NCBI GenBank assembly: GCA_947587775.1
Contig: CANPYD010000016.1
Location: 1 to 11,828 of the forward strand
Source of the DNA: an uncultured Clostridia bacterium
GTDB taxonomy: Bacteria > Bacillota > Clostridia > Christensenellales > Borkfalkiaceae
Direction: 5' to 3'
Length of the DNA stretch: 11,828 nt
Below the pieces are notes generated by a model that worked only from the letters and a program-made list of their open reading frames with translations, did no database searches and was not told where the DNA came from. The position numbers and the translations under genes were made by a program. Below, piece after piece: positions 1 through 6,461 of the stretch (positions are counted from its first letter, which is position 1; each line of letters opens with the position of its first letter).

Positions 1-101
1 TCGTGCGCTCTTTCCTTCGCAAAAATTCTCAGAATATCTTTCCGCTTTTTACTTGACTTTTATTTGCAGGTCTTTGATATTGATGTATTTTGGACATGTC
101 G

Positions 102-537
102 TTCTCAATCACGTCATGGTGAGCGATCTAATCACGTCATGGTGCCCCGCGCGCACGTTCTTTTGTTGTCGAAGCGCGGCACGAGCGCCGCCTTTGGCGC
201 GAAGTAGCGAAGTCGAACCATCACCTTATTATACTGCGGTGATCCTTCGACACGCCGCTTTTGTCAGCGGCGGCTCAGGATGACGAATTTGGAAACGCAG
301 TCTTGACGACGCGATTCGGAAATGCGAACGGGCATTCTCAATTACGTCATGGTGAGCGATCTAATCGCGTCATGGTGCCCCGCGCGCACGTTCTTTTGTT
401 GTCGAAGCGCGGCACGAGCGCCGCCTTTGGCGCGAAGTAGCGAAGTCGAACCATCACCTTGTTTATTTATAATGCGGTGATCCTTCGACACGCCGCTTTT
501 GTCAGCGGCGGCTCAGGATGACGGATTGGGAATGCAG
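102..537. repeat. Two direct copies of a ~200-bp intergenic repeat (family B)
   Basis: Copy 1 spans about 102-300 and copy 2 about 335-537, separated by 34 bp. They are nearly identical over their first 120 bp. Each begins with a doubled 15-bp motif (AATCACGTCATGGTG-like, 23-bp period). Each then carries a long imperfect hairpin whose arms read GTCGAACCATCACC and GGTGATCCTTCGAC (212-225 with 238-251; 445-458 with 476-489), and a second hairpin around GCCGCTTTTGTCAGCGGC. The main length difference is the AT-rich loop of the long hairpin, 12 nt against 17 nt. No credible gene lies in 1-547: the short open frames have no ribosome binding site and run through the repeat. Copy 2 ends about 10 bp from the pheS stop codon. 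Confidence 0.85.
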
Positions 538-547
538 AGAAGATCGC

Positions 548-1567
548 TCAATCCTTGAACTGTTCCAAAAATCTCACGTCGTTTTCGGTGAGAAGTTTGA
601 TGTTATTGACGCCGTATTTGAGCATCGCAATGCGTTCGATGCCCATGCCGAAGGCAAAGCCCGTGTAGACGTCGGGATCCACGCCGCAGTTTTCGAGCAC
701 ACGGCGGTTCACCATGCCCGCACCGAGCACTTCGATCCAGCCCGTCCCCTTGCAGAGCGAGCAGCCCTTGCCCCCGCAGGCGTGGCAGCTCACATCCACC
801 TCGACGGAAGGCTCCGTAAAGGGGAAATAGCTCGGGCGAAGGCGGGTCTTGCTCGTCTCGGAGAACATCGTACGGGCAAACTCGTCGAGCATGCCCTGAA
901 GGTCGCAGAGGGTCACACCCTTGTCGACGACGAGCCCTTCCATCTGATGGAACATGGGAGAGTGGGTCGCGTCGTCGTCCGAGCGGAATACCCGCCCCGG
1001 AGAGAGCATCTTGATGGGCGGTTTCTTCTTCTCCATCAGGCGGATCTGCCCCGCGCTCGTCTGCGTGCGGAGAAGAAACTCGTCCGTGAGATAGAAAGTA
1101 TCCTGCATGTCGCGCGCGGGATGATCCGCGGGCGTATTGAGCGCGGTGAAATTATAGTACTCGTTTTCGATCTCGGGGCCCTCAAAGACTTCGAAGCCCA
1201 TTCCCGCAAAGACGTCGATGAGTTCGTTCTTGACGCGTGTGACGGGGTGAAGTGTGCCCTTCCCGTGCCTGCGCCCGGGCATGGTGACGTCCACCCGCTC
1301 TGCGGCGAGCTTCTTTTCCATTTCGCGTTCCTTCATGCGCGCCTCGATCTCGGCAAAGAACCCTTCGAGCCGCTCGCGCAGGGCGTTGACTTGCTTCCCG
1401 AAGGCGGGGCGCATCTCCTGCGCAAGGTCTTTCATCCGTTTCATGAGCGCGGTCACTTTGCCCGACCGCCCCAAAAACTGCATTTTCGCCTCATACAGGG
1501 CACGGCTGTCCTCGGCTTTTTCCGCCGCTTCCTTCGCTTCCTGCAAGACGTCGTTTTCGATATCCAT
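548..1567 (-). CDS. pheS: Phenylalanine--tRNA ligase alpha subunit
   Basis: Encodes the catalytic alpha chain of phenylalanyl-tRNA synthetase, a cytoplasmic class II enzyme (alpha2beta2 with PheT) that attaches phenylalanine to tRNA-Phe. The 339-residue length is normal. A charged helical N-terminal arm (about 1-90) precedes the catalytic domain. Class II motif 2 is visible as GRVFR (191-195) followed by THSPMFHQMEG (201-211), and motif 3 as GFAFGMGIER (303-312). Ala305 is the usual residue of the phenylalanine pocket. Four cysteines (261, 264, 269, 272) resemble the small CxxC/CxxC insertion of many bacterial PheS proteins. The ATG at 1567 was chosen because GGGAGG lies 6 nt upstream and family homology begins there; further upstream the frame runs into the T-box terminator. 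Expression is under the T-box leader at 1579-1818. No pheT follows within the 547 bases left in the window, where family B repeats sit instead. Confidence 0.97.
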   Translation of the reverse strand: MDIENDVLQEAKEAAEKAEDSRALYEAKMQFLGRSGKVTALMKRMKDLAQEMRPAFGKQVNALRERLEGFFAEIEARMKEREMEKKLAAERVDVTMPGRRHGKGTLHPVTRVKNELIDVFAGMGFEVFEGPEIENEYYNFTALNTPADHPARDMQDTFYLTDEFLLRTQTSAGQIRLMEKKKPPIKMLSPGRVFRSDDDATHSPMFHQMEGLVVDKGVTLCDLQGMLDEFARTMFSETSKTRLRPSYFPFTEPSVEVDVSCHACGGKGCSLCKGTGWIEVLGAGMVNRRVLENCGVDPDVYTGFAFGMGIERIAMLKYGVNNIKLLTENDVRFLEQFKD

Positions 1568-1578
1568 ATTGCCTCCCG

Positions 1579-1614
1579 AAAAAAATAAAAGCCCGTCCCC
1601 AAAGGGGACAGGGC
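1579..1614 (-). terminator. T-box regulated terminator before pheS
   Basis: On the minus strand, GCCCTGTCCCC pairs with GGGGACGGGC (one bulged base, loop TTT), followed by TTTTATTTTTTT. It is the alternative fold to the antiterminator, which would use the T-box sequence at 1623-1637. It should stop transcription when tRNA-Phe is charged. Confidence 0.92.
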
Positions 1615-1818
1615 GAAACTTACGCGGTACCACCTGTCTTTCGCGCTCTCATTGAGAGCGCCTCGTTGCCCTTAACGCGGGATACGTCCCCTCTTGAGGT
1701 TCGTGTCGGAGGGGCGGCTCGCGGGGGAATACCGCGCTCCTTTCATAGAGACCTTTCAGCCGGTGGGTCCCCTCTCTGGAATGAAATCACGGCGCGTCTT
1801 GCCCGTATCAATGCCTTT
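1579..1818 (-). ncRNA. T-box leader (tRNA-Phe sensing) of pheS
   Basis: A cis-acting RNA that senses uncharged tRNA and controls read-through into pheS. On the minus strand the hallmark T-box sequence ACAGGTGGTACCGCG lies at 1637-1623. Its UGGU bulge (1632-1629) can pair with the ACCA end of tRNA-Phe. Upstream is a hairpin of GCGCTCTC and GAGAGCGC (about 1644-1663), in the place of stem III. Stem I lies at about 1730-1805 and includes pairing of TTTCAT with ATGAAA and an AGAGAG/CTCT apical region. A UUC triplet at 1729-1727, on the 3' side of the predicted specifier loop just above a GGG/CCC base stem, is the likely phenylalanine specifier. The leader ends in a transcription terminator directly before the pheS ribosome binding site. 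The class is certain; the exact specifier is inferred from folding by eye. Confidence 0.95.
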
Positions 1819-1824
1819 GAGGGT

Positions 1825-1853
1825 AGTTTAGCATTTCTTCTCCCGAAAGTCAA
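1825..1853 (-). promoter_or_regulatory. Sigma-A promoter of the pheS T-box transcript
   Basis: TTGACT at 1853-1848 (-35), a 17-bp spacer, and TAAACT at 1830-1825 (-10). The predicted start near 1818 lies just before the first T-box pairing elements, which supports the assignment. Confidence 0.85.
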
Positions 1854-1896
1854 GCGTTTTCATGCGAAAACAAAAGCCTTCGGACGTTCGAAGTAA

Positions 1897-2000
1897 CCCC
1901 CTTGCTTCCCCTTGTAGGGGAAGTACCCGCGCAGCGGGGGATAGGGTTTTTTGGAAACCCCTCAGTCACTTCGTGACAGCTCCCCTGAGAGGGGAGCCAA
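1897..2000. repeat. Family A hairpin repeat, copy 1
   Basis: A GC-rich intergenic element of about 104 bp made of four successive small hairpins: CTTCCCC/GGGGAAG, CCCGC/GCGGG, GTCAC/GTGAC and GCTCCCCT/AGGGGAGC, with AT-rich text (TAGGGTTTTTT, AAACCCCTCA) in the middle. Related copies lie at 3678-3713, 3723-3844 and 11672-11755, and a partial inverted copy at 10241-10285. It lies between the mreB-like terminator and the pheS promoter and contains no gene. Confidence 0.85.
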
Positions 2001-2011
2001 GACAGGAGCAG

Positions 2012-2036
2012 AAAAAACCGTCCCGTATGGGACGGT
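2012..2036 (-). terminator. Intrinsic terminator of the maf-mreB transcript
   Basis: Minus-strand ACCGTCCC pairs perfectly with GGGACGGT around a four-base ATAC loop and is followed by six T residues. It begins about 26 nt after the stop codon of the MreB-like gene, so the operon ends here and mreC and mreD do not follow. Confidence 0.9.
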
Positions 2037-2061
2037 AAATTATAATACCCTGTTTTTCAGC

Positions 2062-3042
2062 TCATTCCATGCGGATCTTGCGCAGAAGCGCCGGATTTCC
2101 GAGCACCCTTCCGCCGCCGAGCACGACCGCCATATGCGGTTTTGCGGCGACGTGCGCTTCCATCTGCAGCCGTTCCGCGACATAATCGCCGAGTCCGGGC
2201 ATCATGCTGACTCCGCCCGAAAGATAGACTCCGCTCCTGCACATCGTTGCGGAGACCTCCTCGGGCAATTTCCGCAGAATCAGTTCGGCATATTCTAAAA
2301 TCGTGTCCATATATCCGCTGATGGGCGCATAAATATCTTCCGAATAGACGGCGACGGAGCGGGGCTTCCCCGTGGTGACGTCCCTGCCCTGCACGACGGT
2401 GCTCTGGTGGTCGTCGCGGAAGAGGCTCCCCACCGTATTTTTGAGTTTTTCCGCCGTCAGGGAGCCGATCTTCAGATTGTAGAGCTGGGCGATGTGGTCG
2501 ATGATATGCACATCCATATTATTTCCGCCCACGTTCATCGAGAGCCCCGCGATGATGCCGTCGAGGGAAAAGGCGGCGAGCGACGTCTTCCCCGCGCCGA
2601 TGTCGATGGAGAAGACGGGGTTGGATTCCGAAATGGGGACGTTCTGCCCGAGGGCGGCGAGATAGGGCGTTTCGACAAAGCTGACGCGGGAGATCCCCGC
2701 CATGCGCGCGGCGCGCAGATATTTTGCGCGGTTCTCTTCGGAATAGCCGCAGGGCACGCAGAAGAGCGCTTCCACCGAGAAGGAACGCTCGAGTTTCCCC
2801 AAAAAGTATTCGAGAAGGGCGCCCGCGAGGCGTTCGTCCACGATCTCGCCCTCATAGACGGGAAAGACGACTTCGGTATCCGCCGTCTTGCCGAGGAGCT
2901 TTTTCGCGTCATTGCCGAACGCATGCACTCTGCCCGTGTCCCGTCCGACGGTGACACAGGTCGCCTCGGAGAGCACGACGCCGCTCCCGAGCCGAAAAAT
3001 TTTTGTGGCGGAAGTGCCGAAATCGATCGCCAGCTTCAACAT
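2062..3042 (-). CDS. mreB: Divergent MreB/Mbl-like actin-family protein
   Basis: A 326-residue protein of the MreB branch of the actin superfamily, which forms membrane-associated filaments guiding lateral wall synthesis. Nucleotide-binding motifs occur in order: phosphate 1 DFGTSATKIF (7-16), phosphate 2 DIGAGKTSLAAF (147-158), GGNNMD (172-177) and the adenosine-site motif SGGVSMMPGL (275-284). The MreB-type stretch GRDVTTGKP (219-227) is also present. Several positions differ from canonical MreB: phosphate 1 usually reads DLGTANT, phosphate 2 DIGGGTT, and the usual EEP is ETP at 124-126. This may be a paralogue rather than the main MreB. The ATG at 3042 follows GGAGG at 5 nt and sits one base after the maf stop, so translation is probably coupled. 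A terminator follows directly, and no mreC or mreD is present. The family is sure; the cellular role is inferred. Confidence 0.88.
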   Translation of the reverse strand: MLKLAIDFGTSATKIFRLGSGVVLSEATCVTVGRDTGRVHAFGNDAKKLLGKTADTEVVFPVYEGEIVDERLAGALLEYFLGKLERSFSVEALFCVPCGYSEENRAKYLRAARMAGISRVSFVETPYLAALGQNVPISESNPVFSIDIGAGKTSLAAFSLDGIIAGLSMNVGGNNMDVHIIDHIAQLYNLKIGSLTAEKLKNTVGSLFRDDHQSTVVQGRDVTTGKPRSVAVYSEDIYAPISGYMDTILEYAELILRKLPEEVSATMCRSGVYLSGGVSMMPGLGDYVAERLQMEAHVAAKPHMAVVLGGGRVLGNPALLRKIRME

Positions 3043-3043
3043 A

Positions 3044-3601
3044 TCATCCTCCGATGCGGGAAAGGAGCTCCCGCGTCTCCTCTACGGGAAGCCCGACGAC
3101 GTTCGTGTAGCTCCCCTCGTAACGCTCTGCGAGCGCATATCCGTCCTGAATGCCGTATGCGCCCGCCTTGCCGAACGGCAGTCCGCTCTTCACATAGCTT
3201 TCGATGAGTTCCTCGGAGAGCGGATAAAAGATGACTTTGGTCTCGACGAGAGTTTCGTATCTCTCCTGCCCCGCGCAGAGACACACGCCCGTAAAGACGC
3301 TGTGCGTTTTGCCGCTCAAAAGGCGGAGCATGCGGCGGGCGTCCTCTTCCGACGAGGGTTTGCCGAGGACTTCCCCGTGAAGAGAGACGACAGTGTCCGC
3401 CCCGAGCACGGCGGCTTCGGGGAAACGGGCGTGCACTTCCATCGCCTTTTCACGGGCGAAGAGGGCCGCCGTTTCATGCGCGGAAAGCCCCCTTGCTCCT
3501 TCCCCGAACAAAGAGGGCTCCACCGAAAACTCTTTACAAATTTGTGCGAGCAGTTCGCGCCTGCGCGGAGAGCTGCTCGCCAGTATTAGACGCATATTCA
3601 T
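3044..3601 (-). CDS. maf: Maf-family nucleoside triphosphate pyrophosphatase
   Basis: A 185-residue cytoplasmic enzyme of the Maf/HAM1-like fold. Family members hydrolyse dTTP, UTP and modified nucleotides to monophosphates (house-cleaning) and have been linked to septation arrest. Visible motifs are the N-terminal SSSPRRREL loop (9-17), ADTVV with the catalytic-type Asp69 (68-72), GKP (80-82), KTHSVFTGV (98-106), KAGAYGIQ (145-152) and GSYTNVVGLP (163-172). The KAGAYGIQ form points to the YhdE-like dTTP/UTP subgroup rather than the YceF-like m7GTP subgroup, although that is by recall. The start is either the ATG at 3601 or the one two codons on (3595). Neither has a clear Shine-Dalgarno sequence, only an A-rich stretch. 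The gene precedes an MreB-like gene, echoing the Bacillus maf-radC-mreBCD order without radC. No convincing promoter was seen in the repeat-filled space upstream. Confidence 0.95.
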   Translation of the reverse strand: MNMRLILASSSPRRRELLAQICKEFSVEPSLFGEGARGLSAHETAALFAREKAMEVHARFPEAAVLGADTVVSLHGEVLGKPSSEEDARRMLRLLSGKTHSVFTGVCLCAGQERYETLVETKVIFYPLSEELIESYVKSGLPFGKAGAYGIQDGYALAERYEGSYTNVVGLPVEETRELLSRIGG

Positions 3602-3677
3602 TGTTTTTTAAGGAAAGGGGGATCCCCCCCACCACCGCCTGCGGCGGAGCCTCCCCCCAGAGGGGGTAGGCCTTGGG

Positions 3678-3844
3678 CCCCCTTGCTTCCCCTTGTAGGG
3701 GAAGTACCCGCGCTGTCCTTTACTTGCTTCCCCTCTTAGGGGAAGTACCCGCGCAGCGGGGGATAGGGTTTTCGAAAACTCGGCGGCAGGAAACCCCTCA
3801 GTCACGCAAGGGCGCGTGACAGCTCCCCTGAAAGGGGAGCCGAG
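3678..3844. repeat. Family A hairpin repeat, partial copy plus full copy
   Basis: A truncated copy (3678-3713, only the CTTCCCC and CCCGC part) is followed by a full copy (3723-3844). In the full copy the third hairpin is enlarged to GTCACGC/GCGTGAC, and a short insertion (CTCGGCGGCAGG) sits in the middle. The fourth hairpin, GCTCCCCT/AGGGGAGC, ends 15 bp from the stop codon of the Ppx/GppA gene. The remaining space up to maf (3602-3677) is GC-rich with GGGGGATCCCCC and CCGCCTGCGGCGG palindromes and holds no gene. Confidence 0.85.
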
Positions 3845-3859
3845 AACCTCATCATACTA

Positions 3860-5374
3860 TCAGAGTATCTCCAGATTTTTCTTGAACTGGCGTTTGAATT
3901 CGGGGCCGGCGGCCATGGCCTGGCGGATCTCCAGCGTTGCGTCGCCGGCGAGCTCCGTCTTCATGATCACGGAATCGCCGAGCACGTCACAGTTGACCCC
4001 CTTCACCATGCCGAGGCCGCTCCTGTCGAGGCTCTCCGCAATGCGCAGAAGGATCCCGAGCTTTTTCACGACGTCGAGGTCTTCGTCCGTCACGATATCC
4101 TTATATCTCGCCCACTCGGCGGGACTGACGTCCTCCTTCCTGTGGCAGCCCGCGACAAAGGCGGCGAGTACGATCTCACGGTGCGTCACGCCGTATAAGC
4201 CCGCGTTCAGGATCATATATCTGCTGTGATCCTGATGGTTATAGTAGCGTACCCTGAGCCCCGCGTCGTGCAGACTTGCCGCGATTTTGAGAACCTTCAG
4301 ATAGATGCGCGGGAACTTATGGAGCACGCGGAGCTGTTTGAAGAGCTGGATGGCGAGGTGGACGGTATTTTCCACATGCTTCTCGTCGCAGCCGTAATAT
4401 TTGACATGGGTATTGATGGAATAGCTCAAAACGTCCGCGATGGGCCGTTCGACCGTGACGGGGACCGCCTGGTTGAACATGATCCCCTCTCTCAGGCCGC
4501 AGCCGCTGATCGTGAACGATTCGATGTGCAGATAGTCCGTAAACGCCTTGATGATGGCGAGCGCGGCGGGCATGATATCCGCACGGCTGGGAGAGAGCCC
4601 GCGGATGCGTTTGCGCTTTTCGACGTCGAGAACCCGTACCATGTCGTAAATGGCACGGAAATCTTCGGTCATAAACTGATAATTATGCACCGTGTGAAGG
4701 GGATACTTGCGCACGATGCGGTTCATTTTATAGAGGTTGCGGAAAGAGCCGCCCACGCCGATCATCTGCGTGTCGGGCTCCACTTCGGAGAGCCATTCGA
4801 TCTTTTTGAACTGCTCCGTAAAGAACTCCTCGATCCGCTCCGCCTGCTGTTCGGGGGAGAGGCTGTCGTCCTTGAAAAGGTCGGTGAGGGTCACCGCGCC
4901 GAAGGGCAGAGTGACATAGTTGAGGACGCTCCTGCGGTTGTAATAGATGACCTTGGTGCTGCCGCCGCCGATCTCGAGGATGATCCCCTTGGGCACGTCC
5001 ATCGAATTGATGACGCCGCGGTAGACGAGCGTCGCTTCCGCCTCTTCCGATAAAACTTCGACGCGGATCCCGACGGTCGCCTGAATTTCATCGAGGAAAG
5101 ACCGCTGGTTTTTGGCGCGGCGGACCGCCGCCGTCGCAACGGCGATGATCCGTTCGACGCCGCTCGCGTCGCACAGCCTCTTAAACGTTTTGAGCGTGCG
5201 GATAGTCTCCGCCACGCGCTGCGGCTTCAAAAAGCCGTCCCTGTCCATATCCTGCCCCAGCCGTACGCTCTCTTTGAGCTCGTCCACTACGACGAAGTAA
5301 TTCTCGTCGAACAGCTCGACGATCACAAGACGGGCTGAGTTGGACCCCAAGTCAATGATCCCAATTTTCTCCAT
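3860..5374 (-). CDS. ppx: Ppx/GppA family phosphatase with C-terminal HD region
   Basis: A 504-residue cytoplasmic ASKHA-fold protein. Family members remove terminal phosphates from inorganic polyphosphate (Ppx) or convert pppGpp to ppGpp (GppA). The N-terminal phosphate-binding loop DLGSNSARL (8-16), the acidic SEEAEA segment (109-114), the second phosphate loop EIGGGSTKV (134-142), GVGGSFRN (206-213), the GLSPSRADIMPAA segment (259-271) and SGCGLREGIM (290-299) are all present. The second half contains an HD-type stretch with LHDAG (368-372) and further histidines at 380 and 383. This matches the long Ppx form of about 500 residues, not the short form of about 300. The ATG at 5374 was chosen because AGGTGA lies about 6 nt upstream and the domain starts at once; an in-frame GTG at 5398 would add eight poor residues. 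A promoter lies at 5457-5485. No polyphosphate kinase is nearby, so the substrate cannot be settled from this window. Confidence 0.93.
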   Translation of the reverse strand: MEKIGIIDLGSNSARLVIVELFDENYFVVVDELKESVRLGQDMDRDGFLKPQRVAETIRTLKTFKRLCDASGVERIIAVATAAVRRAKNQRSFLDEIQATVGIRVEVLSEEAEATLVYRGVINSMDVPKGIILEIGGGSTKVIYYNRRSVLNYVTLPFGAVTLTDLFKDDSLSPEQQAERIEEFFTEQFKKIEWLSEVEPDTQMIGVGGSFRNLYKMNRIVRKYPLHTVHNYQFMTEDFRAIYDMVRVLDVEKRKRIRGLSPSRADIMPAALAIIKAFTDYLHIESFTISGCGLREGIMFNQAVPVTVERPIADVLSYSINTHVKYYGCDEKHVENTVHLAIQLFKQLRVLHKFPRIYLKVLKIAASLHDAGLRVRYYNHQDHSRYMILNAGLYGVTHREIVLAAFVAGCHRKEDVSPAEWARYKDIVTDEDLDVVKKLGILLRIAESLDRSGLGMVKGVNCDVLGDSVIMKTELAGDATLEIRQAMAAGPEFKRQFKKNLEIL

Positions 5375-5456
5375 ACAATTCACCTGCCGCGATTTCACGG
5401 AACCCTTCCGTGCGGGATTTTGCTATACTACCCGATTTTAATCATACTACGGCAAT

Positions 5457-5485
5457 ATTTTAGCATAGCCCTTGCGGTTTGTCCA
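5457..5485 (-). promoter_or_regulatory. Sigma-A promoter of the ppx/gppA gene
   Basis: TGGACA at 5485-5480, a 17-bp spacer ending in TGC (extended -10 feature), and TAAAAT at 5462-5457. The predicted start near 5450 leaves a leader of about 75 nt. It lies in the AT-rich gap after the TauE pair, where no terminator hairpin was found. Confidence 0.75.
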
Positions 5486-5524
5486 TACCCTTTTTGAAAA
5501 TATTTCCCTTTTTGCGGTAAATTT

Positions 5525-5908
5525 TTACTCCGGTTTGCGGATATGGCGTGAAAAAAGTGCCTTTTTCAGGCGGAACAGGGAGAGAACGACGAGAAAGATC
5601 CCGAACGCGGTTTTCAGAACCGATTGGGGAAGAATGCCCGCGGCAAACGACGAAAGTGCGGAGAGGACGAGCGCGGGAAAAGCGAGGGGCAGGATCTCAT
5701 GCGTTTCGAGAAGGCCGCTTTTGGCGTGTACAAAGAGCGCCGCCGCGGACATGGGCAGAAAGGAGATGAGATTGATCCCCTGCGCCGTCCTCTGTCCCAC
5801 GCCGAGGAAGATCGTGAAGAGGGGAATGAGCGCCGTGCCTCCGCCCATACCCATGCCCCCGAGAAGCCCGCCCAGAACGCCGCCGAGAAAGAAGAGATAA
5901 AAGCTCAA
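5525..5908 (-). CDS. Half-size TauE/SafE membrane protein, second partner
   Basis: A 127-residue hydrophobic protein corresponding to one of the two repeats of the TauE/SafE (TSUP, formerly DUF81) transporter family, whose members are linked to export of sulfite and other sulfur-containing organic anions. It begins with the family glycine motif GGLLGGMGMGGGTALIPL (13-30). About four membrane segments and a basic tail (RLKKALFSRHIRK) follow. The start codon is TTG at 5908, with AGGA 7 nt upstream; it overlaps the TGA stop of the first partner (TTGA). A later in-frame ATG would cut into the glycine motif. The full family is usually about 250 residues in one chain, so this protein probably pairs with its neighbour. 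The substrate is unknown. The rightward neighbour supplies the other half. Confidence 0.85.
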   Translation of the reverse strand: MSFYLFFLGGVLGGLLGGMGMGGGTALIPLFTIFLGVGQRTAQGINLISFLPMSAAALFVHAKSGLLETHEILPLAFPALVLSALSSFAAGILPQSVLKTAFGIFLVVLSLFRLKKALFSRHIRKPE

Positions 5909-6261
5909 AAGAGCATCCTGATCCCCGCAAGGAGCATGAGGACGCCGAAGAGAAGATTCGTCGCCCGCACGGGCAAAACGGGCAGAAGTTTTGCGCCGAA
6001 ATACCCGCCGAGCGTGACGCCGAGGGCGGACGGCAAGAGAATAAGCAGGGGCACGGGGCGGAGAAAGAGATAGACGAGCGCGCTGAGTGCGGAAGCGGGC
6101 AGGACGACGGCGATGGCGGTCGCATGTGCCTTCCTTGCCGGCATCGTGCGTTCGAGCAGGGGCACGGCGATCATTCCCCCGCCGCCGCCCAAGAGTCCGT
6201 TGAGTGTCCCGATGAGCGCGCCGCCCACGATCTTTCCCCTTTTGTTTCCCCCGTTCTTCAT
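5905..6261 (-). CDS. Half-size TauE/SafE membrane protein, first partner
   Basis: A 118-residue membrane protein with a short basic N-terminus (KNGGNKRGK), then the TauE/SafE glycine motif GLLGGGGGMIAVPLL (22-36), a KAHATAIAVVLPAS loop and helix (44-57), and further membrane segments with GGYFGAKLLP (85-94). It matches the N-terminal repeat of the two-repeat TSUP transporters. The ATG at 6261 is preceded by GGGAGGAAGC, a strong and well-spaced ribosome binding site; the longer frame to 6306 would begin upstream of the predicted promoter -10. The stop overlaps the TTG start of the second half, indicating translational coupling and probably a heterodimer. Transport of a sulfur-containing anion is a family-level guess; no sulfur metabolism genes are nearby. 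Confidence 0.87.
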   Translation of the reverse strand: MKNGGNKRGKIVGGALIGTLNGLLGGGGGMIAVPLLERTMPARKAHATAIAVVLPASALSALVYLFLRPVPLLILLPSALGVTLGGYFGAKLLPVLPVRATNLLFGVLMLLAGIRMLF

Positions 6262-6281
6262 GCTTCCTCCCGCCGCCCGAA

Positions 6282-6311
6282 ATTGTAAATCAGGGGCGAA
6301 TTCCATGAAAA
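6282..6311 (-). promoter_or_regulatory. Possible promoter of the TauE/SafE pair
   Basis: TACAAT at 6287-6282 is a good -10. The best -35 is the weak TTTTCA at 6311-6306 with an 18-bp spacer. The leader would be only about 15 nt and begin just before the GGGAGG ribosome binding site. Confidence 0.45.
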
Positions 6312-6367
6312 GTTTGTGCTGTTTGAAAAAAATTTCTCTTTTTCAAGCGTTTTTCATGCAGAAATGC

Positions 6368-6396
6368 TTGCGTCGAAACGCATTTTATATTAAAAT
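6368..6396 (+). promoter_or_regulatory. Sigma-A promoter of the large surface protein gene
   Basis: TTGCGT (6368-6373), a 17-bp spacer and TAAAAT (6391-6396) lie in the AT-rich divergent intergenic region. The predicted start near 6403 gives a leader of about 59 nt ending in the ribosome binding site AAAGGATGG. Confidence 0.7.
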
Positions 6397-6461
6397 AGGG
6401 TCGTAACATGAAAATCGCGGAGTACGCCCCTCAGGCAGTCGCTCCGTAAAAGGATGGAACT

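Noticed and set aside
53..283. Possible promoter TTGACT (53-58) with GATATT (76-81), and a 76-codon frame on the plus strand
   Set aside because: The -10 is poor, the frame runs through repeat DNA, and nothing downstream on the plus strand would be expressed.
518..1588. Open frame of 356 codons on the plus strand over pheS
   Set aside because: It is the complement of a certain pheS gene; its His/Arg-rich product matches nothing recognisable.
2407..3207. Plus-strand open frame across mreB and maf
   Set aside because: A shadow of two recognisable minus-strand genes, with no ribosome binding site or domain.
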